64,000 nt of DNA from Shewanella sairae (GTDB lineage: Bacteria > Pseudomonadota > Gammaproteobacteria > Enterobacterales > Shewanellaceae). Below the pieces are notes generated by a model. The model had not been told where the DNA came from, did not search any database, and saw nothing but the letters and a program-made list of their open reading frames with translations. Shown in pieces: positions 54,273-63,654 of the stretch (the first letter of the stretch is position 1; each line of letters begins with the position of its first letter). The DNA is taken from the NCBI RefSeq assembly GCF_023283535.1, contig NZ_JAKILT010000002.1, positions 113,052 through 177,051 on the forward strand, read 5' to 3'. Position numbers and translations under genes: made by a program.

Positions 54273-56492
54273 ATGTTAAGCCGCAAACTACCTCTATTAA
54301 TCAGTGCTCAAGGGATCCATTGGTCTCAACAGCGTATATTAGCCGCCGCCAGTCAGATCTGTATGCTACTGGTGACGGTGATCATTCTGACTAATATTAT
54401 TATCACCTTAGGTGAGAGACGTTTGCAGGCTGACTGGGCTACGCAAAGATACAGTGAACTACAAGCGGTAGGCGCATTGATCTCTGATAAAGTCACTTTT
54501 CAGCAATTTAGAACCCAGATGTTTGCAAAGTCAGAGCTCTTAAAACAATATTTAGCGCTGCCTTCAGCTGAAAACCAAAAAAGACTACTGAATAATTGGG
54601 ATGTGCTGGTTGATAATGTACCTGAACTATTAGGTATTGCCCTTTATGATCCCAAAGGTCAGCACAAGTTTGCCAATAGTAACGACTTTGGCAAAGAGAG
54701 CCTACCCGCGGCATTGCTGGGCAATACCAGAAATATGGGCGGCAACGAGATCTATACTTCGCCGCTAGAGTTCACTCCCATCAATGGTCAATTAGAGCCC
54801 TATTTATACCAATTCGCTTGGTTAGAAAACCCCGATCAAAGTATCCGTGGCTACCTAGTCACCTATAACTCGATGGCGAAAATGCTCAGAAGCATTAAAC
54901 CCGCTTATTCAAGTAAGCAGTCGCCGTTAATGATGCTAGACACACAGGGACTGCTATACGCAGGTGTGCCACAAGATGGCAAAGTGACCCGACTACCCGA
55001 AACCATGGGCGGTAGCCTAAAACAGACCTATCCGGCTCTTTGGCGCAAAATGGCCATGAGCAACTTTGGTCAGTTTCACGGTGATTTAGCCACCTTTGTC
55101 TATTTAAAGGTGGAGCTAACAACTCAATATGAAACTCGCCGAGAATATTTCTTAGTTTCATACATTCAAAATGATGATATTGCAGCCAAGTTTGCTCAGT
55201 GGCGTAATATTCTGATTGCTGGCGCAACCCTGCTCACTTTACTCGCTTGCTTAGTCATTTTCCTCAGCCACCTTTACCGTCTAGTACAGCGTTCGCGTGA
55301 GTTTAGTATCTATATGACCAATCGCTTATTCGATACTGATGTGGGTTGCATTATTGCAAGTGACAGTGGTCGAATAGTCACTGCGAACAAAGCTGCGTCA
55401 TCGTTACTTTCACTGCCAATTGAAGAACTTTCAGACCGCAGCTTACAACGTATTTTAGAGATGGATGAAGATGAATACAGTGTCTTCTTAAACCAAATCC
55501 AAACCAATCTTGAATGGCGCGGAGAGCTGCTAGTCGATGCTAGTTTAGCCTCTTGGCTCGCTGTGCGGATCCGTATTGAAATTGGTGCAGATAATAAGCG
55601 ACGTTATATGTTGGTGAGCTTTGAAGATATAAGCCAGCTTAAGCAAAGCCAAGAGCAAGCGATGTTGAACCAATTACTTAATGATGTTCCTATGGCGAAC
55701 GTGCTGACCAACCCTAAAGGTATTGTATTAAAAGCCAATGAAGCCTTTAATCAATTACTGCAAATTGAGGACTCAACTGCACTCAATATTGCGAGTCTAT
55801 TAAATGATGACTTTAGCAAACAGTGGCCGCAAATAGCCCAGCAACTGCAAATTCAAGGTTGCTGGAAAGGTCAGGTTTTCGCCGTCATCGATCATGTCCA
55901 AGACCACTGTTTACAAGCCACATTAAAAGGCCATTTAGATAGTGCTGGCGAGCTGGAATACATTGTTTGTAGCCTAGAGCAATCAGCCAGTAGAATAGCC
56001 GATAAAGATAGAAGAAATCTCGTGCCCCAACGTAGCACTATCTTCAACCATCAGGCTGATTTAGAAAGCTACTTCAATAACTTAAGCCAGAACTGTAAAG
56101 ACTTTTCTAGCTTGTTATTAATCAATGTCAGTGCCGAAGAAATGCTAAGTCATATGAGTGACCTTGGCCAACTTGAGTCACGCCAAAAAGAAGTTGAGAT
56201 CCACTTATTACGCGACCTCCCCCATCGCTACCAAATGTCCCATTGGCAGCTAGGTAAGCTGATTATCGTTTTGCCTGATACCAACTCAGATCAAGCGCAT
56301 TACTTTGCGCTTGAAAACCTAAACAAGCTTAATGAAAACGGCCTAGGTGAAGGGATATGTATCGGTATTGCATCTTATCAAGACGGCCAAACACTGGATG
56401 AATTGATTGCCAACGCTGAAGTCGCGTTAAAGCGCGCTAAGCAGTCTGGAGAACAAAATATTTGTCAGGCATATACTCGCTTTATGGGCTAA
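54273..56492 (+). CDS. membrane PAS sensor with degenerate GGDEF domain
   Basis: 739 residues. TM1 about 32-52, a periplasmic sensor of about 255 residues (Cache/dCACHE-like), TM2 about 312-337 (ILIAGATLLTLLACLVIFLSHL), two PAS-like domains (about 350-460, with GRIVTANKAASSLLSL; and 465-575), and a C-terminal GGDEF-family fold ending IGIASYQDG...ANAEVALKRAKQSGEQNI. At the place where active cyclases have RxGGDEF the protein reads SHWQLGKLIIVLP, so the active site is lost. No EAL domain. It is probably a sensor or receptor rather than a cyclase. Confidence 0.82.
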   Translation: MLSRKLPLLISAQGIHWSQQRILAAASQICMLLVTVIILTNIIITLGERRLQADWATQRYSELQAVGALISDKVTFQQFRTQMFAKSELLKQYLALPSAENQKRLLNNWDVLVDNVPELLGIALYDPKGQHKFANSNDFGKESLPAALLGNTRNMGGNEIYTSPLEFTPINGQLEPYLYQFAWLENPDQSIRGYLVTYNSMAKMLRSIKPAYSSKQSPLMMLDTQGLLYAGVPQDGKVTRLPETMGGSLKQTYPALWRKMAMSNFGQFHGDLATFVYLKVELTTQYETRREYFLVSYIQNDDIAAKFAQWRNILIAGATLLTLLACLVIFLSHLYRLVQRSREFSIYMTNRLFDTDVGCIIASDSGRIVTANKAASSLLSLPIEELSDRSLQRILEMDEDEYSVFLNQIQTNLEWRGELLVDASLASWLAVRIRIEIGADNKRRYMLVSFEDISQLKQSQEQAMLNQLLNDVPMANVLTNPKGIVLKANEAFNQLLQIEDSTALNIASLLNDDFSKQWPQIAQQLQIQGCWKGQVFAVIDHVQDHCLQATLKGHLDSAGELEYIVCSLEQSASRIADKDRRNLVPQRSTIFNHQADLESYFNNLSQNCKDFSSLLLINVSAEEMLSHMSDLGQLESRQKEVEIHLLRDLPHRYQMSHWQLGKLIIVLPDTNSDQAHYFALENLNKLNENGLGEGICIGIASYQDGQTLDELIANAEVALKRAKQSGEQNICQAYTRFMG

Positions 56493-56526
56493 GCCCATAA
56501 GTATGTATATACCCTTTTGGGGCCGA

Positions 56527-57960
56527 CTACTCTTTTAGCGGCCCTTTAGCTTCTAGCTCTTCTTGATAGGGCGCTTCTTCCATATTTTGTACACCACTAG
56601 GCAAGTCACTTTCTGTTATTTCAATAATAGCTGAGCGGTTCATGGTAACCTTATAACGCGCATATTGCGGAGCTTGTTTGCCCTCTTTCAAAGCCAAAAT
56701 CAAATTAACTTGGTAGCGCCGCTCAACTGACTCATTGCTAATTTTACCTTCGTGCTCTTTATAGATTTTGTCTTTACCGCGCTCTAAATTACGCGCAAAG
56801 GGCACAAAGCTAAAGTTAACTTGCTCCTGAATTGTCGAATAACCCGCAAGAAAATCTTTTTGTGATACACGAGTATGAATACCGTAATGCAAAATTTCGG
56901 CATCGACTTTGTTTTGGCTATGACGTTTAGTGAGGATTTCAGCAACCGGTTTAGGCAGCTCTTTTTTACGCATAAACTCAAGCCAAACAAGCTGGCGCGC
57001 AATAATGTTTTTACTGGTGGTGTCGCTAAGCATACGGCTCCAACGTGGCCGGCCTTTTTGAATCACTCGCCACATCGCATTACGAATATCGTCTTTAAAA
57101 ATTTCACGAAAGCCGTAAATCACCGCTAACGTCAGCACTAGAGCGATGGTTAACCCACTAAAGAAGCCTTGCGCCTTAATGATCAAGGCTGATACCACTA
57201 ACATCACCATACCTGTCGCAATACCTGTGGTCATCTTTTTCAAGCCCACACCCAAGGTTTTAAGATCTTCTTTCAGTACCACACCTTGCTGTATTAGGCG
57301 GCGCAGAAGCAGCATCTTATTGGCGATACGATTCGGATCTTTCACCGTTTGCGAAGAGTTGTAATTACGCTCTTTTCGATAAAGGGATTCAGCTCGACAA
57401 AGTGCTATTACTCTATCGTTAATTTCATTAAAGTCGCTGGTTCTTGGCGCATGGGCCAATAATTTTAGTAAGCGTTGCTCACAAAGCCACGAAAGATAAT
57501 TATCGGCGTTTTCAAAGTAAGATTTCCACTTTTCATCGCTAGGTTCGTTACGCCTAAAACGCTTAAGCAGATGCTCTACCTGTTCACTTAATTCATCCAA
57601 AGAGCTATAGAACTTATCAAACTCTTCAACTTGAGCTAACTCTTTGCTGTCAGTCTCAATGGCTACAGCAAACTGATAAGCAAACAGGTTCAAATAGAGC
57701 CTAAACTCTTCAATAGTGCGTTTTTTCTGACTAGCAAAACGACTTTGTACTAAGGGTAAATGCAGACCAGAAGAATAGTAGGAACGCCGCCCAACCACTG
57801 AAGAGTGAAAGTACTCCTCCTCATTGAGGCTTTGAGAGTTAATCCCCATCTCTTTTGGCAGAAAAAAATACAGATCCAAGCGCCGATTATCACCAGCTTG
57901 CATCTGATGGAGAAATTTTATCGACAGCGATTCTTCTTGTTTTATCCTGACTTTAGACAC
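56527..57960 (-). CDS. conserved unknown membrane protein
   Basis: About 477 residues. Start at GTG 57960 (MSKVRIKQEE) because AAAAGG is six bases upstream; the GTG at 57966 overlaps that site. Residues 1-245 are soluble and charged; two membrane helices (about 245-263 and 268-288: TGIATGMVMLVVSALII, GLTIALVLTLAVIYGF) are followed by another soluble part to the end with an acidic Glu-rich tail. No family recognised. It may be an envelope-associated regulator. Convergent with the sensor gene; the two stops are 34 bases apart. Confidence 0.75.
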   Translation of the reverse strand: MSKVRIKQEESLSIKFLHQMQAGDNRRLDLYFFLPKEMGINSQSLNEEEYFHSSVVGRRSYYSSGLHLPLVQSRFASQKKRTIEEFRLYLNLFAYQFAVAIETDSKELAQVEEFDKFYSSLDELSEQVEHLLKRFRRNEPSDEKWKSYFENADNYLSWLCEQRLLKLLAHAPRTSDFNEINDRVIALCRAESLYRKERNYNSSQTVKDPNRIANKMLLLRRLIQQGVVLKEDLKTLGVGLKKMTTGIATGMVMLVVSALIIKAQGFFSGLTIALVLTLAVIYGFREIFKDDIRNAMWRVIQKGRPRWSRMLSDTTSKNIIARQLVWLEFMRKKELPKPVAEILTKRHSQNKVDAEILHYGIHTRVSQKDFLAGYSTIQEQVNFSFVPFARNLERGKDKIYKEHEGKISNESVERRYQVNLILALKEGKQAPQYARYKVTMNRSAIIEITESDLPSGVQNMEEAPYQEELEAKGPLKE

Positions 57961-58152
57961 AGACACCTTTTAATTGTAATAGCAGAGACAAGGGTACAGT
58001 TGTGAACAAATGATGTAGCGAGTTAACGATGCTTACATGCAAAACAGGTAGTGCTTATTACTGTAAGCCTAAAGCGAGTGTATTTTATATTTTAGCGGTT
58101 TAAAAACAATAATTGAGAGATTAGATAAAACTAATGCCATATGCTACATCTA

Positions 58153-58170
58153 GGTGGGAGCTTTGTCGCT
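58153..58170. terminator. hairpin near convergent ends
   Basis: GGGAGC-TTTGTC-GCTCCC small stem downstream of the co-component gene pair; weak T-run. Confidence 0.45.
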
Positions 58171-58224
58171 CCCTTAGCCTATATATAGTGTAACCTATTT
58201 GAATTGAGTCCGGCGTGATGAATC

Positions 58225-58755
58225 TTATGACTGTATCTTACAAGCCCACAGGTTATTATTAGGCTCAACCTGCAAGGTGACCACTCCCGCGGCTTTATTC
58301 ATCTCAAGCACTTTAATCAAAAAGGGCTCACTTTGATTGTCGGCAACAGCATACTTTACATCTTCAATGGCTTCATGAAAAGTTTCACTCGACTCACTTT
58401 GTAGTAGCCTTTTTAAGTGCTGCCCTCTTACTAACTGTATTTCATAACTTAAAATTGGTGCTTGAACCTTTTCAACTGTTCCTCTTGCCATAATTTTATT
58501 AGTCAACTGATCACCTTTAAAAAAACTCAGTGATACGTTTAGTCCATTCCCAGTATTCACCATTTCAAGACGCTGGCTTTCTTCAAAGCCTGTGCCCACC
58601 CGATAAACACCGGAAGTGCAGGTTAAACTGCTGCTATCATCCAAAGAAATCGTATGTTCAAGAAATAAACACAGACCAAAAATAAAGGTCAATGTTGTAA
58701 GAATAGGGGTAGATTGGAACCCTGCAAAAGGATTTTTACGCATAATTTTATTCAC
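58225..58755 (-). CDS. periplasmic partner of a ToxR-like regulator (FidL/VtrC-like)
   Basis: Up to 176 residues. One N-terminal membrane helix (about 17-37) then a periplasmic domain with beta-rich pattern and a cysteine pair (LTCTSG near the start and LWACKIQS at the very end) that could form a disulfide. The pattern resembles FidL/VtrC-type partner proteins. Its GTG start (58755) overlaps the regulator's stop by eight bases; an ATG at 58743 is an alternative. Overlap means coupled translation, as expected for a two-protein sensor. The family match is by architecture, not by proven similarity. Confidence 0.7.
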   Translation of the reverse strand: MNKIMRKNPFAGFQSTPILTTLTFIFGLCLFLEHTISLDDSSSLTCTSGVYRVGTGFEESQRLEMVNTGNGLNVSLSFFKGDQLTNKIMARGTVEKVQAPILSYEIQLVRGQHLKRLLQSESSETFHEAIEDVKYAVADNQSEPFLIKVLEMNKAAGVVTLQVEPNNNLWACKIQS

Positions 58756-59485
58756 AGAATCCAGCTTCCTTCAGCCAAGTAACATCAATAAAGTTCCAGT
58801 TGTCCTCTACATTTCTCACTTTCAAATTGTTACAAGCCTTACCATCATCTGCTATATCATTCATTAAAAAGTCAACTTTATTACCATTGCTTGAAGGTGC
58901 GACATAAATCCGCTGCCACTTTAGCTTTTCGCAACGCGCCAACTTCAAAGCCAATTGCTCTACTCTCGCTTTATACTTCGCTTTATCAGCATCAGCTGCG
59001 TAAATAGGCACGAGAACCGAACCACTATCCTTAATATGTAATTTATAGGGAATCGATAAACTAATATCTGAAGTGGTCTTTAGGTTGGTTGCTAAAAAGA
59101 TGATCAGCAAAACCCCTAAGATAAGACACAATACATAGTTCTTTATCGAGATAGCACTTAAGCTGCATGCCAGCATTGGCTTATCTTTAGCCTTAACATG
59201 CAGCATATAGCCTTGCTTAGCGACATCTTCAATCAACATGGCATATTCAGCGCCAAGAAAGCGTTTGATACTTTGCACAGCAGTAGCTATGTCCTGATAG
59301 CTAACGACTTGAGGTAATAGATCTGCGCACATCGAGTCAATAGACACGACTTGTCCTCTAGCCATCATCAATTGATGTAAAACTAGATATTCAATATCGG
59401 ATAATTTAAACGAAGGGGCTGATTCTGTTCGAGTATGGACTAGCTCTCTAAGCTCGAGGTCGAATCGATATGGACCTATATACAC
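58748..59485 (-). CDS. membrane-bound winged-helix regulator (ToxR/CadC/GrvA-like)
   Basis: 245 residues. Residues 1-100 form an OmpR/CadC-type DNA-binding winged helix (MYIGPYRFDLELRELV..., FKLSDIEYLVLHQLM, VVSYQDIATAVQSIKRFLG, IEDVAKQGYML). One membrane helix (about 114-134, NYVLCLILGVLLIIFLAT) then a periplasmic domain of about 110 residues with three cysteines. There is no receiver domain, so it is not a classical response regulator but a one-membrane sensor like ToxR, TcpP or VtrA. Starts at GTG. The partner gene overlaps its stop. Confidence 0.82.
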   Translation of the reverse strand: MYIGPYRFDLELRELVHTRTESAPSFKLSDIEYLVLHQLMMARGQVVSIDSMCADLLPQVVSYQDIATAVQSIKRFLGAEYAMLIEDVAKQGYMLHVKAKDKPMLACSLSAISIKNYVLCLILGVLLIIFLATNLKTTSDISLSIPYKLHIKDSGSVLVPIYAADADKAKYKARVEQLALKLARCEKLKWQRIYVAPSSNGNKVDFLMNDIADDGKACNNLKVRNVEDNWNFIDVTWLKEAGFCE

Positions 59486-59715
59486 TTTAACAACTCTGGC
59501 TAAATAACTGGTAAACAGTGTACTGTTATTCTAAGGTTGAGTCCTTGATTTAATGGGGCTTAGGCAAAGCGGTTTTTGCTTTCGTGATTTCTCGCACATA
59601 AATGTTACTACATGTTAAATCGAACACGTAACATTCTGATACTTTTGATAATTAAAACCAACCACCCCACAAAAAAGACAACAAAAAGCACTATGAACAC
59701 AAACCAAAAATCAAC
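59486..59715. other. gap upstream of the regulator pair
   Basis: Besides the inverted repeat at 59602-59634, AT-rich DNA with the expected promoter. It ends at the terminator of the DUF481 gene. Confidence 0.4.
59602..59634. promoter_or_regulatory. inverted repeat upstream of the co-component regulator
   Basis: ATGTTAC (59602-59608) and GTAACAT (59628-59634) with a second, imperfect inverted pair inside (ACATGTT / AACACGT). It lies 117-149 bases before the regulator start and may be its own operator. Confidence 0.4.
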
Positions 59716-59740
59716 AAAAAGGCATCCATAAGATGCCTTG
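59716..59740 (-). terminator. terminator downstream of the DUF481 gene
   Basis: AAAAAGGCATC-CATAA-GATGCCTTG stem; A-run gives a T-run on the minus strand. Confidence 0.75.
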
Positions 59741-59814
59741 TAGTGACAAAACTTTACAGCACAGCGTAAAGTGTCAAATTTCAAGCGTTAACACTGCGCC
59801 ATTTGTTAACGCAT

Positions 59815-60555
59815 TTAAAAAGCGTATAACAAAGTCATATTGGTCTCTGTGTCGGTACTTTTCTTATCATCTAATGGTGAATCGTTATAACGCACAATTA
59901 CAGCAAATTTCATTGCTAGCGCACCGACGATATTAGCAGTAATAGACGTTTCAGAACGACCTTCCAAGCTATCACCATAGTCAGCTACAAATAGCTGGCT
60001 AAAACGAGAGCTCTCGCTGATATCGTAAGTAAAGTTCATTGCGCCGTGAGCAACAACGCTATCTTCATTATCATAGCCTAGGATTGCCGACTGCTCATCA
60101 TCTAGCTTTTTATAGATATAACCAGGACCGATTTCTGCGCTTAAAAACATATCGCCGCTATCGATAAACTTATGACCGTAACCGGCAGAAGCTACCGCTT
60201 TATAATCGTAACCGGTGAATGGGTCGACTTCATAGTTACCCGTAACATACATATAGTTCTTTTCATCAAACTTGTAGTCACCTTGGATGCCACCATAGTA
60301 ACGCTTAGCGGTGACTTCATCGGTGTCTTCTTTATAAAGGCCTTCGAAAAGATATACGTTTTCCCAATTACCTAGCTCTTGCATCATCTTTAGACGCGCT
60401 TTAACTGATGAGGTATCAGTGTTACCCGTTGTTAGTGTCGCACCAAGCTCAGCTTCACCAGCAAAGGTCTTATCACCTTCAACAAAATCAGCACCCGCGT
60501 GCGCAGCAAAAGGAGCAGCCAGTACCACTGCCATAGCTATAATTGTTTTTTTCAT
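59815..60555 (-). CDS. DUF481 family outer-membrane beta-barrel protein
   Basis: 246 residues from ATG 60555, chosen because GGAG lies about 10 bases upstream and a clear signal peptide (about 20 residues ending AHA) follows; the longer reading to 60618 adds an unlikely leader. The mature protein is beta-rich with alternating aromatic residues, starts GDKTFAGEAELGATLTTGNTDTSSVKARL and ends in aromatic Phe, typical of DUF481/YdiY barrels of the outer membrane. Function is unknown; some members respond to salt stress. Confidence 0.88.
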   Translation of the reverse strand: MKKTIIAMAVVLAAPFAAHAGADFVEGDKTFAGEAELGATLTTGNTDTSSVKARLKMMQELGNWENVYLFEGLYKEDTDEVTAKRYYGGIQGDYKFDEKNYMYVTGNYEVDPFTGYDYKAVASAGYGHKFIDSGDMFLSAEIGPGYIYKKLDDEQSAILGYDNEDSVVAHGAMNFTYDISESSRFSQLFVADYGDSLEGRSETSITANIVGALAMKFAVIVRYNDSPLDDKKSTDTETNMTLLYAF

Positions 60556-60644
60556 CTTATTATTACTCCATTCACCAAGTTCCCTAAAAATCGGCGCAAT
60601 ATTAACATTTAGTGCCAATAATTGAAAACATCAGTTACAAGTAA

Positions 60645-60908
60645 TACCAATCAGTATAAAGATTTGGTCGCTCAGCGAGAATTTAGCGCTTCTGAGGCAA
60701 GGCGGCGAGTGAAGAGCATAGTTGTTCTACGGTTAAGCTCGTTAACGCAGCATCAGAATCGCTAAAACTCGCCATTCTGGAGCGTTTTTTGGCTGCCTAC
60801 TTCTGCGTTGAACAGCCTCACAAGGGAATAACCATTCTTTCATCTATTCGCCTTGAATTAGTTGCCAAAAAACGCTCTGAGTAGATCAACTTCTTATACT
60901 GATTGGTA
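60645..60908. mobile_element. MITE with 14-15-base inverted ends
   Basis: Ends ATACCAATCAGTATA (60644-60658) and its exact reverse complement (60895-60909), about 265 bases apart, with no transposase. TAA flanks both sides when the ends are drawn as TACC...GGTA, a likely 3-base target duplication. The right half has a second perfect inverted pair, GAGCGTTTTTTGGC (60780-60793) and GCCAAAAAACGCTC (60864-60877). A single copy of the end occurs at 25279-25293. Confidence 0.8.
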
Positions 60909-60943
60909 TAACTTATGTTATTAATCTCCGGCTGATTGCAGGC

Positions 60944-60977
60944 AAAAAAAATACCTGCACAATGGCAGGTATTTTTA
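60944..60977 (-). terminator. terminator downstream of fba
   Basis: ATACCTGC / GCAGGTAT stem with six-base loop, A-run left and T-run right. Confidence 0.88.
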
Positions 60978-61010
60978 TAACAGACCTTAAAAGGTCAAGC
61001 GTAACGTGGC

Positions 61011-62075
61011 TTAGTTGATTTTTGGATCAAGTTCGCCAGCTTGGTATGCTTTATACATCGCCTGTAGTGACTTAGGCTTAATCTTAGAGCCCATACCCGC
61101 ACAACCAAATGCTTCATAACGAGTCGTACAAATGTCAGCCATCGCTTCCATTGATGCCTTTAAGAATTTACGTGGGTCAAATTCAGCCGGGTTTTCAGCA
61201 AGGAACTTACGTACCGCACCAGTTGATGCAAGACGTAGATCGGTATCGATGTTCACTTTACGTACACCGTGCTTAATGCCTTCAACGATCTCTTCTAATG
61301 GCACGCCATAAGTTTCAGGGATAGCACCACCATACTGGTTGATGATCTCTAGCCACTCTTGCGGTACTGAAGACGAACCGTGCATAACAAGATGCGTGTT
61401 AGGAATACGCGCATGGATCTCTTTGATGCGGTCAATACGCAATACGTCGCCGGTAGGCTTACGGCTAAACTTATAAGCACCATGACTAGTACCGATAGCG
61501 ATTGCTAGTGCATCAACGTGCGTGTCAGCAACAAAGCGCGCCGCTTCTTCTGGCGTTGTGAGCAGTTGGTCATGGCTTAGGATACCTTCAGCGCCAACAC
61601 CGTCTTCTTCACCAGCCATACCGGTTTCTAGGCTACCTAGACAACCAATTTCACCTTCAACTGACACACCACAAGCGTGAGCAAAAGCCACTGTACGGCG
61701 AGTCACGTCAACGTTGTATTCGTATGATGCAGGTGTTTTACCGTCTGCCATCAAAGAGCCGTCCATCATCACTGATGACATGCCTAACTGAATAGAACGC
61801 TGACAGATATCAGGATCAGTACCGTGGTCTTGGTGAATACATACTGGGATATCTGGATACTGCTCAAGTGCAGCAGCCATCAAATACTTAAGGAACTGTG
61901 GACGCGCATACTTACGTGCACCGGCTGATGCCTGAACAATTACAGGGCTGTCAGTCGCTTCAGCAGCTTGCATAATTGCACGCATCTGCTCAAGGTTATT
62001 CACGTTAAACGCAGGTACACCATAACTGTGCTCTGCTGCGTGATCTAACATTTGACGTAGGGAAATTAAGGCCAT
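61011..62075 (-). CDS. fba: class II fructose-bisphosphate aldolase
   Basis: 354-residue zinc aldolase of glycolysis/gluconeogenesis, cleaving fructose 1,6-bisphosphate into two triose phosphates. Motifs: [21 protein letters not shown] (zinc histidine), [26 protein letters not shown] and [10 protein letters not shown] (class II zinc site) followed by KVNIDTDLR. Sequence is of the class IIB (Calvin-cycle-type) subgroup, as usual in Shewanella. It follows pgk on the same strand after 290 bases. GGAG before the ATG. Confidence 0.96.
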   Translation of the reverse strand: MALISLRQMLDHAAEHSYGVPAFNVNNLEQMRAIMQAAEATDSPVIVQASAGARKYARPQFLKYLMAAALEQYPDIPVCIHQDHGTDPDICQRSIQLGMSSVMMDGSLMADGKTPASYEYNVDVTRRTVAFAHACGVSVEGEIGCLGSLETGMAGEEDGVGAEGILSHDQLLTTPEEAARFVADTHVDALAIAIGTSHGAYKFSRKPTGDVLRIDRIKEIHARIPNTHLVMHGSSSVPQEWLEIINQYGGAIPETYGVPLEEIVEGIKHGVRKVNIDTDLRLASTGAVRKFLAENPAEFDPRKFLKASMEAMADICTTRYEAFGCAGMGSKIKPKSLQAMYKAYQAGELDPKIN

Positions 62076-62367
62076 TTTTTACTCCAATAATAGGGTGAGT
62101 TGCCTCACCAAGGTCACTATCGTTTGGATGGATTTTTATATTCTAACGTTGCCAGTTTAAAGCTGACTAACATTAAAACGGTTACTGTTATCTGTTTCTA
62201 AATCATTGTGCGGTTCACAGTATTTAGCTATTTATTTTTGTTACTGCACAGCACAATCATTACCACTGTTTGTTGGCGGCTAGTGTAACCTCGACAAATG
62301 TCGATTTAAAGCCCACCAACAAACAGTTTAGTAATTATTTTGTAATTACTAGGTCATTGTGTATTAA
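62076..62367. other. pgk-fba gap
   Basis: 292 bases between pgk (upstream) and fba (downstream) on the minus strand. An inverted pair AACAAACAGT / CTGTTTGTTGG-type sequence occurs (62266-62275 and 62318-62327). Otherwise AT-rich promoter-like DNA. Confidence 0.4.
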
Positions 62368-63543
62368 TTACTGACCACGGCTCTCAAGCATAGCCACTGC
62401 TGGTAACTCTTTGCCTTCTAAGAATTCTAAGAAAGCGCCGCCGCCTGTTGAAATATAAGATACTTTATCAGCGATATCATACTTATCAACAGCCGCTAAT
62501 GTGTCACCGCCACCGGCAATAGAAAATGCATTTGATTCAGCGATTGCCTGGGCAATACGCTTAGTGCCTTCACCAAATTGATCAAACTCAAATACACCTA
62601 CTGGACCATTCCATACAACAGTACCGGCATTTTTGATGATTTCAGCAAGTGCTTCAGCGCTGTCAGGGCCGATATCAAAAATCATATCAGTGTCAGATAC
62701 TGTACTAACATCTTTTAGCGTCGCAGTCGCTGTAGGGCTGAACTCGCTTGCGACTACCACATCAGTTGGTACTGGAATATCACCACCACGGCTTTGCGCG
62801 TTAGCAACAAGGCGCTTAGCTTCTTCAATCAGGTCAGCTTCATAAAGTGACTTACCGACTTGGTGACCAGCAGCTGCAACGAAAGTGTTAGCAATACCAC
62901 CACCAACAACAAGTTGGTCAACTTTAGTTGAAAGGCTTTCAAGTACCGTTAGCTTAGTTGATACTTTTGAACCACCGACAATTGCCACCATTGGGCGCGC
63001 TGGGTTATCAAGTGCTTTACCAAGTGCTGCAAGTTCGCCTGCTAACAATGGGCCAGCACATGCGATTGGCGCGTGTAGACCCACGCCGTGAGTTGACGCT
63101 TGAGCGCGGTGCGCAGTACCGAATGCATCCATCACGTATACATCACACAGTGCAGCCATCTTCTTAGCAAGTGCTTCGTCGTTCTTCTTTTCGCCCACGT
63201 TAAAGCGCACGTTTTCAAACACAACCACTTCGCCAACGGCAACTTCAACGCCGTCTAGGTATTCCGTTGCTAAGCTCACAGGGCAATCAAGTGCTTTTGT
63301 TAGGTAATCAACCACTGGCTGCATTGAAAATTCAGCGTTGAACTCGCCTTCTGTTGGGCGACCTAGGTGAGACATCACCATAACCGCTGCGCCTTTCTCA
63401 AGCGCAAGCTTGATGGTAGGCAGTGATGCACGTAAACGCGCGTCGCTGCTAACCACGCCATCTTTAACTGGTACGTTTAGATCTTCACGAATAAGCACGC
63501 GCTTACCTTGAAGCTCAAGATCTTGCATATTAAGAATCGCCAT
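62368..63543 (-). CDS. pgk: phosphoglycerate kinase
   Basis: 391 residues from the ATG at 63543 (MAILNMQDL), with AAGGAA nine bases upstream; a start two codons earlier is possible. Converts 1,3-bisphosphoglycerate and ADP to 3-phosphoglycerate and ATP. Motifs: [50 protein letters not shown] (as YVMDAFG), [21 protein letters not shown] and [10 protein letters not shown]. It is upstream of fba, in the usual epd-pgk-fba order, but the window ends in repeats before epd. Confidence 0.96.
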   Translation of the reverse strand: MAILNMQDLELQGKRVLIREDLNVPVKDGVVSSDARLRASLPTIKLALEKGAAVMVMSHLGRPTEGEFNAEFSMQPVVDYLTKALDCPVSLATEYLDGVEVAVGEVVVFENVRFNVGEKKNDEALAKKMAALCDVYVMDAFGTAHRAQASTHGVGLHAPIACAGPLLAGELAALGKALDNPARPMVAIVGGSKVSTKLTVLESLSTKVDQLVVGGGIANTFVAAAGHQVGKSLYEADLIEEAKRLVANAQSRGGDIPVPTDVVVASEFSPTATATLKDVSTVSDTDMIFDIGPDSAEALAEIIKNAGTVVWNGPVGVFEFDQFGEGTKRIAQAIAESNAFSIAGGGDTLAAVDKYDIADKVSYISTGGGAFLEFLEGKELPAVAMLESRGQ

Positions 63544-63654
63544 TTTCATGCTTCCTTACTATCTAAGTTAAAATTAAAGTTAAAGTTAAAATTTAAGTCG
63601 AGCTAAAAATTCAATCAATCGGGCTAACAGACAGCAGGGACACAACACCATGCT

